From: JBDSZL01 sp039925145
GTDB taxonomy: Bacteria > Acidobacteriota > Vicinamibacteria > Vicinamibacterales > SCN-69-37
Assembly (NCBI GenBank): GCA_039925145.1
Contig: JBDSZL010000090.1
Span: 20,095-84,094 of the forward strand
DNA length: 64,000 nucleotides
Direction of reading: 5' to 3'
The notes beneath the pieces are model-generated. The model was not told the origin of the DNA. It worked only from the letters and a program-made list of their open reading frames with translations, and did no database searches. Position 1 is the stretch's first letter. Each line of letters starts with the position of its first letter. Positions 34,240 through 42,452 of the stretch are shown piece after piece. A program made the position numbers and the translations under genes.

Positions 34240-35067
34240 TCAGTTCCTGATGACGAGCGTGCCCATGGCGACCACGCCATGAAGCTCGAGACGCGGGGAT
34301 ACCGCGAGTGCGCCCTGATCCCCTGCGGTCACCGGACGCGGCTTGCGCTCGTCGACGACCTTGCTGGCCAGCCGGACCGTCGCCACGTCCACGCTCCAGT
34401 GCTCGGGCACGCGCACAACCGTCCGGCCCATCATCGACACGACCTGCATGCGAACAGTTTCGCCAGACTCAACCGTCGCGCGGGTCAGATTCAACTCTGA
34501 GCGCCCCATGACCGTAATCATGTCGCCGCCCTGAAACATACCCGCCGGTGCGGTGTTGCCCGGGCGGCCCATGACGGACCACACGTGCGTCGTCGAGTCA
34601 TCGGACGGTCCGACGGACGATCCAAAGCCCGGAGACTGCGCGGCGATGATAACCGTGACCCAGATCCCGACAACCGAGAGTCGGCTCTGCACTGGCGATT
34701 GATGTCCCGACGGAGGTCCGCCCGGGTCGGTGGCGCGCCTCGAGATGCTGCCCAGCACAAGCGCCAGGCCGAGGGCGACGACCAGCAGGGGCCAGGACGT
34801 ATACAGCGACATCCAGCCGGCCTGGATCATCAGGAGCCACGCGCCCGTCGTGAGGAGCAGTACCCCCTTGACGGGGCCGTCAGGGAGCGACTGCGCCATC
34901 CGGGCCGCGCCGGATCCCAATAGGATGAACGGCCACAAGCTCCACGGATGTTCGAAGTGCACGGTGCCGGTGCGCTGCAGCAGCAGCACGAGGCCGATCG
35001 TCGTCAGCATCAAGCCGATGATCAGGTCGTCGCGCCTGATGCTCGTTCTTGTCGCGTTCGTCATCAT
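34240..35067 (-). CDS. LiaF-like membrane protein A
   Basis: This 275-residue protein has the same general plan as the next gene. Four membrane helices come first (LIIGLMLTTIGLVLLLQR, SLWPFILLGSGAARM, GVLLLTTGAWLLMIQAGW, WPLLVVALGLALVLG), then a Pro/Gly/Ser-rich linker, a fifth hydrophobic stretch (VVGIWVTVIIAAQSPGFG) and a LiaF-type beta-repeat domain (WSVMGR, FQGGDMITVMGRSELNLTR, VVSMMGRTVVRVPEHWSVD). The MMGG/MGR steps replace the FGG seen in other families. No clear ribosome-binding site precedes ATG 35067 (or 35064), but the stop of the small upstream gene is only 11 bases away, so translational coupling is likely. Confidence 0.75.
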   Translation of the reverse strand: MMTNATRTSIRRDDLIIGLMLTTIGLVLLLQRTGTVHFEHPWSLWPFILLGSGAARMAQSLPDGPVKGVLLLTTGAWLLMIQAGWMSLYTSWPLLVVALGLALVLGSISRRATDPGGPPSGHQSPVQSRLSVVGIWVTVIIAAQSPGFGSSVGPSDDSTTHVWSVMGRPGNTAPAGMFQGGDMITVMGRSELNLTRATVESGETVRMQVVSMMGRTVVRVPEHWSVDVATVRLASKVVDERKPRPVTAGDQGALAVSPRLELHGVVAMGTLVIRN

Positions 35068-35078
35068 GGCAGGCACGC

Positions 35079-35306
35079 TCAGAGGTAGTGCGCGATGCGC
35101 GCGCAGAGGTCGTACAACATGGACAGGGTCAGCCGCAGGTTCGTGTCGATGTCGTAGCCGGCCAGCGCATTCGCCACCGTGAATGGGTCGCGGATGAGCC
35201 GCCACATGATCGCAGCTGCGGCTGTGGAGCTTGCCAAAGCCGTGATCGCTGCGGTCAGAAAGAGGACACGGTGGTGTTTGTCGCTGCCGCTGCTGAATAT
35301 CGCCAC
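35079..35306 (-). CDS. Small single-helix membrane protein (75 residues), hypothetical
   Basis: From a GTG at 35306 a 75-residue frame encodes one membrane helix (VLFLTAAITALASSTAAAA) followed by a charged, helical tail (MWRLIRDPFTVANALAGYD ... RIAHYL). I recognise no family. Support for its being real: it reads on the same strand 11 bases before the LiaF-like A gene, TACTGT stands six bases upstream of the GTG in the same leaderless layout seen at other starts here, and its sequence is membrane-protein-like rather than the Arg/Pro-rich text typical of shadow frames. A longer start at 35420 would add an Arg-rich stretch and is less likely. It may be the first gene of the five-gene regulatory operon. 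Confidence 0.5.
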   Translation of the reverse strand: MAIFSSGSDKHHRVLFLTAAITALASSTAAAAIMWRLIRDPFTVANALAGYDIDTNLRLTLSMLYDLCARIAHYL

Positions 35307-35312
35307 GCGTGC

Positions 35313-35318
35313 ACAGTA
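35313..35318 (-). promoter_or_regulatory. -10-like box before the small membrane-protein gene
   Basis: On the minus strand TACTGT is followed by GCACGC and the GTG at 35306. If real, this is the promoter of the whole kinase-regulator operon. Confidence 0.35.
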
Positions 35319-35480
35319 CGCGACGACCGGTCGCCTCACGGGGCCTTTCCGGCCAACGGGCCCCCGGAAGCGGTGAGTGGAGGATTTGGGCGGCCCATTG
35401 ATGCGGCGCAGCCCTCGCATTCGATGCCCTTCGTCCCTCCAGCCGGGCGTGTCAGCGTCGTGTTAGGCTGAGTCCAGAGA

Positions 35481-36458
35481 ATGCCTGCTCCTTCGATGCG
35501 CCGCATCGCGATGCCCGACGAGGGCATCGAGACCCTGTTCGGATCCTTCGACGAAAACCTCCGGTACCTCGAGTCGGCCCTGGGCGTCACCCTCAAGACC
35601 AGCGGTCACAACGTCGTGGCCGAAGGTACGGCAGAAAACGTGGGACGGGCGGAGAAGGTGCTCGAGCAGCTCGCCGAGTTGCTTCGTGGCGGCTACCGGT
35701 TTGCGCGCGGCGACGTTAAAGTGGCCGCCCAGCTGGTCACCGACGACCCGCAGACCGAGCTGCAGGATTACTTTCTGAAAGGCACTGCGCGATCGATCGG
35801 ACGCCGTCAGGTCGCGCCGAAGAGTGTCATGCAGCGCCGCTACCTCGAGGCCATCGAGAGCGCGGACGTGGTGTTTGGCGTGGGGCCCGCCGGCACGGGC
35901 AAGACCTATCTCGCCATGGCCGAGGCTGTGTCGTACCTGCTCGCCAAGCGTGTCTCGCGCATCATTCTCGCGCGTCCCGCTGTCGAGGCCGGAGAGAAGC
36001 TCGGCTTTCTGCCAGGTGACCTCCAGGAGAAAGTGAACCCCTACCTGCGCCCGCTCTACGACGCGCTGTACGACATGCTCGACGTGGAGCGGGTCGAACG
36101 CCTCCTCGAACGGGGAGTGATTGAAGTGGCCCCGCTGGCCTTCATGCGCGGCCGCACGCTGAACGAGGCGTTCGTCATCCTGGACGAGGCGCAGAACACG
36201 ACGTCCGAGCAGATGAAGATGTTTCTGACCCGCCTGGGTTTCGGCTCCAAGGCGGTCATCACGGGAGACGTCACGCAAATCGACCTGCCGTCGGGCAAGA
36301 CGTCGGGTCTGATCGAAGCACTGAAGGTCGTCTCCGGCATCGAAGCAATCTCCACGATCTACTTCGACGAGCGCGACGTTGTGCGCCATTCCATCGTGCA
36401 GCAGATCGTCAAGGCGTACGAGGCCTACTCGGCCCACGCGAAGCCTCCGGCCGCATGA
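35481..36458 (+). CDS. phoH: PhoH-family ATPase
   Basis: This 325-residue P-loop protein has an N-terminal KH-like segment and the ATPase core: Walker A FGVGPAGTGKT (near residues 132-142), LARPAVEAGEKLGFLPGDL, and Walker B AFVILDEAQN (near 229). The DVTQIDLP motif that follows is typical of the PhoL/YbeZ group. The protein has the usual length. It overlaps ybeY by four bases, which is the conserved phoH-ybeY pairing; the two are thought to act together in rRNA maturation or RNA quality control. ATG 35481 was taken; ATG 35496 is possible. TAGGCT about eleven bases upstream may be its -10 box. The stretch 35307-35480 otherwise shows no gene. Confidence 0.94.
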   Translation: MPAPSMRRIAMPDEGIETLFGSFDENLRYLESALGVTLKTSGHNVVAEGTAENVGRAEKVLEQLAELLRGGYRFARGDVKVAAQLVTDDPQTELQDYFLKGTARSIGRRQVAPKSVMQRRYLEAIESADVVFGVGPAGTGKTYLAMAEAVSYLLAKRVSRIILARPAVEAGEKLGFLPGDLQEKVNPYLRPLYDALYDMLDVERVERLLERGVIEVAPLAFMRGRTLNEAFVILDEAQNTTSEQMKMFLTRLGFGSKAVITGDVTQIDLPSGKTSGLIEALKVVSGIEAISTIYFDERDVVRHSIVQQIVKAYEAYSAHAKPPAA

Positions 36459-37039
36459 GCGCACCGGCGCGTGCCCGGCGTCGCCGGATGCGGCTGTCCG
36501 TCTCGGTCACCGAACCTACACGGGCGGGCACGATCAAGGTCTCACGAGGCCTCGGTGTCTGGTTGCAGCGGGCGGCGCCGCGTTCGGCGCGCGGCACGGT
36601 GCACATCGCCATTGTGAGCGACAGGCAGATGCGAGTGCTCAACGCCCGTTTCCGGCAGGTCGACGCGCCCACCGACGTGCTGTCGTTCCCCGCAGCCGAC
36701 GCACCGGCTCATGCTCAGCGTCCGGCAACCCGGGCGCCCCGCAGGTCCCTGGCTCCAGAGCCGAGCCAATCCGTGGCACCCACTAACTCGCACGAACCCA
36801 GTCATTTAGGCGATGTGGCCATTGCGGCGGGTGTCGCCCGCCGCCAGGCGGCCACCCAGGGGCATGCCCTTCGCACAGAGCTCCGGATTCTTGCGCTCCA
36901 CGGTCTGCTGCACCTCTTGGGCTACGATCACGAGCAGGACCAGGGTGAGATGCGGGCGGTTGAAGAACGGTTACGGCGACGCTTGCGGTTGCCCATTGCG
37001 CTGATCGCCCGTGCGTCTGGCCCGACAATCCGCAGATGA
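36455..37039 (+). CDS. ybeY: Endoribonuclease YbeY with enlarged loop
   Basis: This 194-residue metal-dependent RNase acts in 16S rRNA 3' processing and ribosome quality control. The zinc motif is intact in LALHGLLHLLGYDHEQD (near residues 146-162), and TDVLSFP and LGDVAIA are present. Between these last two there are 38 residues (Ala/Pro/Ser/Arg-rich) where E. coli has about 11, so a loop insertion of about 27 residues has been gained. The N-terminus is also Arg-rich. Start and stop overlap both neighbours by four bases (ATGA), linking phoH, ybeY and the CBS protein. Confidence 0.92.
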   Translation: MSAPARARRRRMRLSVSVTEPTRAGTIKVSRGLGVWLQRAAPRSARGTVHIAIVSDRQMRVLNARFRQVDAPTDVLSFPAADAPAHAQRPATRAPRRSLAPEPSQSVAPTNSHEPSHLGDVAIAAGVARRQAATQGHALRTELRILALHGLLHLLGYDHEQDQGEMRAVEERLRRRLRLPIALIARASGPTIRR

Positions 37040-38265
37040 TCCCGTTACTCGTGGTGCTCACATCCGGAGGGTTGCTGTTCCTGGCCCTTGTCGAGACCGC
37101 TTTCGGGCTGCTCATGCGCCTGCCGCAGCGGCTCGAAGCGGAGCGCGAGAGCGGCAACACCGCCCTCGTGGCCTATCTCGACGATCCGCTGAAGTTCTTC
37201 ATCCCAGCCCGCCTGATGCGGGGCACCCTGCTCGTGTTTCTCGTCGTGTTTCTGGCCCAGCCCATCGGCACGGGCTTCCCGGCCGCGCTCGGCCTGGCGG
37301 CCAGCAGCATCGCGATTGTGATTGGCCTCGGCCAAATCCTGCCCGCGCTCATCGTCCGGCGGTCACCCGAGCGCTTTCTCGATCTTCTCCTGCCGCCGTT
37401 CACCGCCGTGGCCAATGTCACCGGGCCGTTCACGGCGCTGATCATTGGGTGGACCGGAACCGCCGGCCGTCGATCGGCCAATGGGGATGCCACGCGGGGA
37501 TCACCCGAATCAGCCGTACTCGACGAGCCTGGCGAGCACGCGACAGGCAATGCGAACCTGCTGCGGTCGGTCGTGGATTTCGGCGAGACGCTCGTGCGCG
37601 AGGTCATGACGCCGAGGCCTGACATCGTCGCGATTCCCTCGAGCGCCACCATCGACGACCTGCGGCGGCTGGTGCGCGAGCAGGAATACTCGCGGCTGCC
37701 GGTCTACACCGAGAATCTCGACAACATGGTGGGTCTGATCGTCGTGAAGGATCTCATCCAGATGACGGCCGAGCCAGACGGCACCCGACACATCAGCGAC
37801 ATGATGCGCCCGGCCGCGTTCGTGCCCGAAACCAAACGGGTCGTCGACCTGCTGCGCGAGTTCCAGCAGGGCCGCTTTCAGCTCGCGATCGTGGTCGATG
37901 AATATGGCGGCACGGCGGGCATCGTGACGGTGGAGGACGTGGTCGAAGAACTGGTGGGCGAGATTCGTGATGAATACGACGTCGAAGCCGAGCCCATTGT
38001 CCGTGAGAGCGACGACACGTTCGTGTTCAGCGCCAAGGTTGGTATTGGCGAGATGTCCGAGCGTCTGGGCGTGACCATCGACGATGGCGAGTTCGAGACG
38101 GTCGGTGGGTTCGTGCTCGCGCGGGTGGGTCGGGTGCCGGCGGTGGGCGAACGGTTCGACATCGACGAGTTGAACGTCGAGATTCTCGAAGCGGAGCGCC
38201 GTCGCATCCACAAGGTGCGAATCAGGCGGCTCACGCCGGCGGCCGATGCGGGAGTCGAAGGGTGA
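37036..38265 (+). CDS. HlyC/CorC (CNNM-type) transporter-associated CBS protein
   Basis: This 409-residue protein has an N-terminal membrane region of about four helices (MIPLLVVLTSGGLLFLALVE; LLVFLVVFLAQPIG; AASSIAIVIGLGQILPALIV), two CBS domains (roughly residues 195-310, with VREVMTPRPDIVAIP and ISDMMRPAAFVPE), and a C-terminal CorC_HlyC domain (FVFSAKVGIGEMSERLGV to DELNVEILEAE). Homologues take part in magnesium and cobalt export or resistance. The membrane part is somewhat diverged from standard DUF21. It overlaps ybeY and era by four bases each; the ybeY-corC-era order is common. Confidence 0.9.
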   Translation: MIPLLVVLTSGGLLFLALVETAFGLLMRLPQRLEAERESGNTALVAYLDDPLKFFIPARLMRGTLLVFLVVFLAQPIGTGFPAALGLAASSIAIVIGLGQILPALIVRRSPERFLDLLLPPFTAVANVTGPFTALIIGWTGTAGRRSANGDATRGSPESAVLDEPGEHATGNANLLRSVVDFGETLVREVMTPRPDIVAIPSSATIDDLRRLVREQEYSRLPVYTENLDNMVGLIVVKDLIQMTAEPDGTRHISDMMRPAAFVPETKRVVDLLREFQQGRFQLAIVVDEYGGTAGIVTVEDVVEELVGEIRDEYDVEAEPIVRESDDTFVFSAKVGIGEMSERLGVTIDDGEFETVGGFVLARVGRVPAVGERFDIDELNVEILEAERRRIHKVRIRRLTPAADAGVEG

Positions 38266-39161
38266 AGTCAGGCTTCGTGTCACTTGTGGGGAGGCCCAAC
38301 GCGGGCAAGTCCACGCTGCTCAACCGGTTTGCCGGGCAGAAGCTCGCGATTGTCTCCGACAAGCCCCAGACGACCCGCCACCGCATCGTCGGCGTGCGTA
38401 ACGTCCCGGCGGGACAGATCGTGTTCATCGACACCCCAGGCATTCACAAGCCCATGCACCGGATGAACCGGCGCATGGTCGACGCGGCTACAGACACGCT
38501 GCGCGAAGTCGACGTCGCGGTGCTCGTCGTCGACGTGACGGAGGCGGCCGGCGCGGGTGACAAGTTCGTCCTCGATTTGATCAGACAGGCGGGCATTGCC
38601 TGCGTGCTCGCGTTGAACAAGGTCGATCAGATTCGCAAGCCCAAGCTCCTCCCGATCATCGAGCGGTATGCCGCCGCGATGTCCTTCCGCGGCATCGTTC
38701 CCGTCTCGGCGCTCGCTGGCGATGGGGTCGGCGCGCTCGAGCAGGAGATCCTCTCGGCGTTGCCGGAGGGGGAGCCGCTGTTTCCCGACGACTACCTGAC
38801 CGATCAGACTCAGCGCACACTGGCCGCCGAGCTCGTGCGGGAGAAAGTGCTGCGGTATACGCGCGATGAGCTCCCGTACAGCACGGGTGTCGTGATCGAT
38901 CAGTTCGAGGAGCCGGGACCCGAAGGCGGTATCACGCGAATCTTTGCGTCCATCCTCGTTGACCACGACTCGCAGAAGCCCATCGTCGTCGGCAAGGGCG
39001 GTGAGATGATCAAACGCATCGGCACCGAGGCCCGGCACGATCTCGAAGAGATGGTGGGGGGGCGCGTGTTTCTCGATCTGCACGTGAAGGTGCGTGAGGA
39101 CTGGCGCGACGACGAACGCGTGCTCGACGAGATGGGATTGGGCCGGGGCCGCCGGAGTTGA
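38262..39161 (+). CDS. era: GTPase Era
   Basis: This 299-residue GTPase binds 16S rRNA during small-subunit assembly. G-motifs: GRPNAGKST (residues 10-18), DKPQTTRHR, DTPG, NKVD and the SALAG segment; the C-terminal KH domain contains IVVGKGGEMIKRIGTEAR. It starts at a GTG overlapping the preceding stop. It completes a four-gene block of ribosome-assembly and RNA-related genes (phoH-ybeY-corC-era). Confidence 0.97.
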   Translation: MKSGFVSLVGRPNAGKSTLLNRFAGQKLAIVSDKPQTTRHRIVGVRNVPAGQIVFIDTPGIHKPMHRMNRRMVDAATDTLREVDVAVLVVDVTEAAGAGDKFVLDLIRQAGIACVLALNKVDQIRKPKLLPIIERYAAAMSFRGIVPVSALAGDGVGALEQEILSALPEGEPLFPDDYLTDQTQRTLAAELVREKVLRYTRDELPYSTGVVIDQFEEPGPEGGITRIFASILVDHDSQKPIVVGKGGEMIKRIGTEARHDLEEMVGGRVFLDLHVKVREDWRDDERVLDEMGLGRGRRS

Positions 39162-39255
39162 GCGCCCTCGCACGCCTCGCGCACTTTTTCTTCACCCGCG
39201 GACGTTGAAGTGAACGCCGCGCCCGCATGCCCGTGTTACAAATAGGAGTTTCCTT

Positions 39256-39273
39256 GTCCCCGGCCACGGGGAC
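39256..39273 (+). other. Small hairpin in the mgtE leader
   Basis: GTCCCC-GGCCAC-GGGGAC forms a six-base stem 45 bases upstream of mgtE, within the 156-base gap after era. I could not recognise a complete M-box or other magnesium riboswitch around it; it may simply be part of the leader. Confidence 0.3.
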
Positions 39274-39317
39274 GGGGCCTATGGACCACTGAACGAGTCA
39301 GACCTGCGGGGAGCGCC

Positions 39318-40685
39318 ATGGCGGCACAGCGCAAAATCGATCTCAGCCTCGAGTCGGTGCGCCGCCTGTTGCGGATGGGCGCCACGCCCAACCTAGTGAA
39401 CTTGCTGCAGAAGCAGCACCCTGCCGACCTCGCGCAAATCTTCGGCGAGCTCCCCGACAAGGAGCGCCACGCCGCCTTCAACACGCTCGTTGAGCGGAAC
39501 GGCAAACTCGCGATGGAAGCCCTGAGCGAGCTCGGGCCCGAGAAGGGCGCCGAACTGCTCTCGCTACGCTCCGCCGAGGAGATCGCGCGTCTCTCGCAGG
39601 AAATCGAGTCGGACGACGCGGCCGCGCTCATCGAGAACCTGTCTGACGACTTGCGCGTTGCCGTCCTCGATCTGATCCGTCCCAAGCCTGGCGGTGGCGT
39701 CACCGAACTGCTCGAGTACGAGGAGCGCACCGCCGGCCGCTTGATGAATCCGAACGTCTTCGCCCTGTCAGAGGACCTGACGGCGGGCGAAGCGATCACG
39801 GCCTTGCAGAATGCCCGCGACGTCGAGATGGTGTTCTATCTCTACGCCGTCGACGAGCGGCGGCATCTGGTGGGGGTCGTCTCGCTGCGGCGGCTGCTGC
39901 TCGTGCCGCCAGACACACCGCTGAAGCGCATCATGACCACTGATGTGTACAGCGCGCGTGTGGACACCGGCCAGGAAGAAGTCGCGCAGCAGGTCGCGTC
40001 GTACAACCTGCTCGCCATCCCGACCGTCGACGCGGAGAACAAGCTCGTTGGCGTCATCACCGTCGACGACATCATCGATGTCATCAAGGACGAGGCGACC
40101 GAAGACGTCTTCAGGTTGGCCGGCGTCTCGAGGGAAGACGGCGTCCTCACGCCGCCGGGGGAGTCGCTGCGCCGGCGGCTTCCCTGGTTGCTCGTCAATC
40201 TCGGTACCGCGTTCATCGCGGCCTCGGTCGTCAACGGTTTCGCTGACACCATCCGGGGCCTGCCCGCGCTGGCGGCCTTCATGCCGGTCGTCGCGGGCAT
40301 GGGCGGCAATGCCGCGACGCAGACACTGGCCGTGGTGGTCCGCGGTATCGCGCTCGGTGAATTGACCTGGACCAACGCTAAGCACGCGCTGTTCAAAGAG
40401 GGGTTGGTCGGGCTCGGCAATGGCCTGGCCAATGGCATGGCCGGCGCCCTCGCGGTATGGGCGATCACCGGGAACTGGGTGCTGGGCCTGATTCTGATGG
40501 CCGCCATGATCATCAACATGTTCGTGGCAGCTGTCGCCGGGACGTTGATCCCGCTCGGCCTGCGGGCGCTCAAAGCGGATCCGGCGCTGGCGTCGTCGGT
40601 GTTCATCACCACGTTCACCGATGTGTTCGGCTTCTGGGCGTTCCTCGGGCTGGCCACTATCTTCAAGGTGTCTTTATCGTCGTAA
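39318..40685 (+). CDS. mgtE: Magnesium transporter MgtE
   Basis: This 455-residue magnesium channel has an N-terminal helical superhelix (MgtE_N, about residues 10-135), two CBS domains (ERTAGRLMNPNVFALSEDLT; KRIMTTDVYSARVDTGQEEV) and a C-terminal five-helix membrane domain (RLPWLLVNLGTAFIAASVVN; MPVVAGMGGNAATQTLAVVV, the Mg-filter segment; NMFVAAVAGTLIPLGLRAL). The length and order are normal. GGGGAGCGCC gives a Shine-Dalgarno site. A CorA-type magnesium transporter is also encoded in this window at 47638. Confidence 0.96.
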   Translation: MAAQRKIDLSLESVRRLLRMGATPNLVNLLQKQHPADLAQIFGELPDKERHAAFNTLVERNGKLAMEALSELGPEKGAELLSLRSAEEIARLSQEIESDDAAALIENLSDDLRVAVLDLIRPKPGGGVTELLEYEERTAGRLMNPNVFALSEDLTAGEAITALQNARDVEMVFYLYAVDERRHLVGVVSLRRLLLVPPDTPLKRIMTTDVYSARVDTGQEEVAQQVASYNLLAIPTVDAENKLVGVITVDDIIDVIKDEATEDVFRLAGVSREDGVLTPPGESLRRRLPWLLVNLGTAFIAASVVNGFADTIRGLPALAAFMPVVAGMGGNAATQTLAVVVRGIALGELTWTNAKHALFKEGLVGLGNGLANGMAGALAVWAITGNWVLGLILMAAMIINMFVAAVAGTLIPLGLRALKADPALASSVFITTFTDVFGFWAFLGLATIFKVSLSS

Positions 40686-40794
40686 CGACACCCATGCTGT
40701 TTGATGATCTGCCGTACTGTGCGTAGCGGACGTAGTATCATCAGCAAGATGTGCGCCAGTCGCGGTCCCTCGTCTGCGCCGGGCCGTTCCTGAC

Positions 40795-41559
40795 ATGCCG
40801 CTGTTCAACGCAGACGCGCTGGTGCTACGCACCTATCGTTATGGCGAGGCCGATCGGATCGTGGTGTTTCTGACCTGCGACCGTGGCAAAAAGCGGGGCG
40901 TGGCAAAAAATGCCACCGTGTCGCGCCGGCGATTTGGTGCGGCGCTCGAGCCGCTCACGCGCGGGCAGGCGACCTACATGGAGCGCGAGCAGCGCGACCT
41001 GGTGCGGCTCGACCGCGTCGAGCCGCGTGACTCGCCATTCGCGCCGGCAGCCGGACGTGAGGCCGGCGACGGGGCGCACGCGTTGGCGCACGCGGCCTAC
41101 TTCGCCGAGCTGATCGATGAATGGGCGCCAGACGCGGCCGTCAACGAGCGGCTGTTCCGGCTCGGGGCGAGCGTGGGGCATGCGCTCGGTCGAGGCGGAT
41201 CGCTCGATGCGCTGGCGCGGTACTTCGAGTACTGGCTGTTACGGCTCGAAGGGGTGTATCCAGCAACGGATGTGTGCCCGCGCTGTGAAGGATCGCTCGA
41301 AGGAGGGGCCGTGTTCGTGTCGGGCGAACGGGCCTACGAATGCGAGGGCTGCGCGCATGCGGGCCCGAGGCTCTCGCGGGCGGCGCTGGCCTTCTTGAAG
41401 ACCCTGGGTGGCCTGACACCGGCCCAGGTCACCGACAGAGGCGCCCCCGCACCAGCCCTGCGGGAGCTCGCTCTGGCACACCACAGGTTGATTGCCATGC
41501 ACCTCGACAAAGAACTGCGATCCGCTCGCGTCCTCAAGGAGCTCGGACCACTCTCGTGA
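40795..41559 (+). CDS. recO: DNA repair protein RecO
   Basis: This 254-residue recombination mediator helps load RecA with RecR. The N-terminal OB-fold begins with LFNADALVLRTYRYGEADRI, followed by an Arg/Lys-rich patch, a helical domain and a zinc motif (CPRCEGSLEGGAVFV with ECEGC) near residues 161-185. The stop overlaps the GTG of glyQ by four bases, a common recO-glyQS arrangement. The 109-base gap before it, after mgtE, holds no gene. Confidence 0.93.
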   Translation: MPLFNADALVLRTYRYGEADRIVVFLTCDRGKKRGVAKNATVSRRRFGAALEPLTRGQATYMEREQRDLVRLDRVEPRDSPFAPAAGREAGDGAHALAHAAYFAELIDEWAPDAAVNERLFRLGASVGHALGRGGSLDALARYFEYWLLRLEGVYPATDVCPRCEGSLEGGAVFVSGERAYECEGCAHAGPRLSRAALAFLKTLGGLTPAQVTDRGAPAPALRELALAHHRLIAMHLDKELRSARVLKELGPLS

Positions 41560-42452
41560 CATTTCAGGACCTCATCTTCAAACTCTCCGACTACTGGGCG
41601 GCACAAGGCTGTCTCGTGCAGCAGCCGCTCGACATCGAGATCGGCGCCGGCACCATGCATCCGGAGACGTTCCTCCGCGTGCTCGGTCCCCAGCCCTGGA
41701 ACGTCGCCTACGTGCAGCCGTCGCGCCGACCGGTCGACGGACGCTTTGGCGAGAATCCGAACCGCCTGCTCAAGCATCACCAGTTCCAGGTGATCCTCAA
41801 GCCCGCGCCCGACGATGTGCAGGACTTGTATCTGCAGAGTCTCGAGGCGTGCGGCATCGACCTGCGCGCTCACGACGTGCGATTCGAGGAAGACAACTGG
41901 GAGGCGCCGACGCTCGGCGCCTGGGGCATCGGCTGGCAGGTCCTCTACGACGGCCTCGAGATCACCCAGTTCACGTACTTTCAGCAGGCCGGCGGCATGG
42001 ACCTGTCGCCCATCTCGGTGGAGCTGACGTACGGCCTCGAACGGTTCGCGATGGCGTTGCAGGGTGTGGAGAACGTCTACGACCTGCAGTGGGCGCCCGG
42101 TGTGTCGTATCGCGAGGTGCGGTTTCGCGACGAGGTCGAGCAGTCGAAATATGCCTTCGGTCAGGTGCAACTGCCACCCGGCCAGTTTGCCGAGTTCCAT
42201 CGCGACATGTTCAATCGCAACTACGACTTCTCCCGCGCGCTGGTCGATTCCGGGTTGGTGCTGCCGGCGCTCGACCACTGCCTGAAGTGCTCCCATCTGT
42301 TCAACGTGCTCGATGCGAGCGGCAGCATCGGTGTCACCGAGCGCATGTCCTACATTCTCCGGGTGCGTCAGCTGGCCGTGGCCATTGCCCGGGCGTGGGC
42401 GGGTTCCGATGCGCCGGCGGCAGTGCCGGAAGGAGCCGCTCATGGATCGTGA
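41556..42452 (+). CDS. glyQ: Glycyl-tRNA synthetase alpha subunit
   Basis: This 298-residue catalytic subunit of the heterotetrameric bacterial GlyRS starts TFQDLIFKLSDYWAAQGCLV and contains QQPLDIEIGAGTMHPETFLR, QPSRRPVDGRFGENPNRL and CLKCSHLFNVLDASGSIGVTE. The GTG at 41556 overlaps recO. A C-terminal extension of about 15 residues (Ala/Pro/Gly-rich) runs to the beta-subunit gene, which starts ten bases inside the end of glyQ. The presence of the alpha2-beta2 type fits a bacterial rather than eukaryote-like GlyRS. Confidence 0.97.
   Translation: MTFQDLIFKLSDYWAAQGCLVQQPLDIEIGAGTMHPETFLRVLGPQPWNVAYVQPSRRPVDGRFGENPNRLLKHHQFQVILKPAPDDVQDLYLQSLEACGIDLRAHDVRFEEDNWEAPTLGAWGIGWQVLYDGLEITQFTYFQQAGGMDLSPISVELTYGLERFAMALQGVENVYDLQWAPGVSYREVRFRDEVEQSKYAFGQVQLPPGQFAEFHRDMFNRNYDFSRALVDSGLVLPALDHCLKCSHLFNVLDASGSIGVTERMSYILRVRQLAVAIARAWAGSDAPAAVPEGAAHGS

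Noticed and set aside
35307..35420. Longer form of the small membrane protein starting at 35420
   Set aside because: The extra 38 residues are Arg/Pro-rich and unlike the rest; the GTG at 35306 has a matching -10 box.
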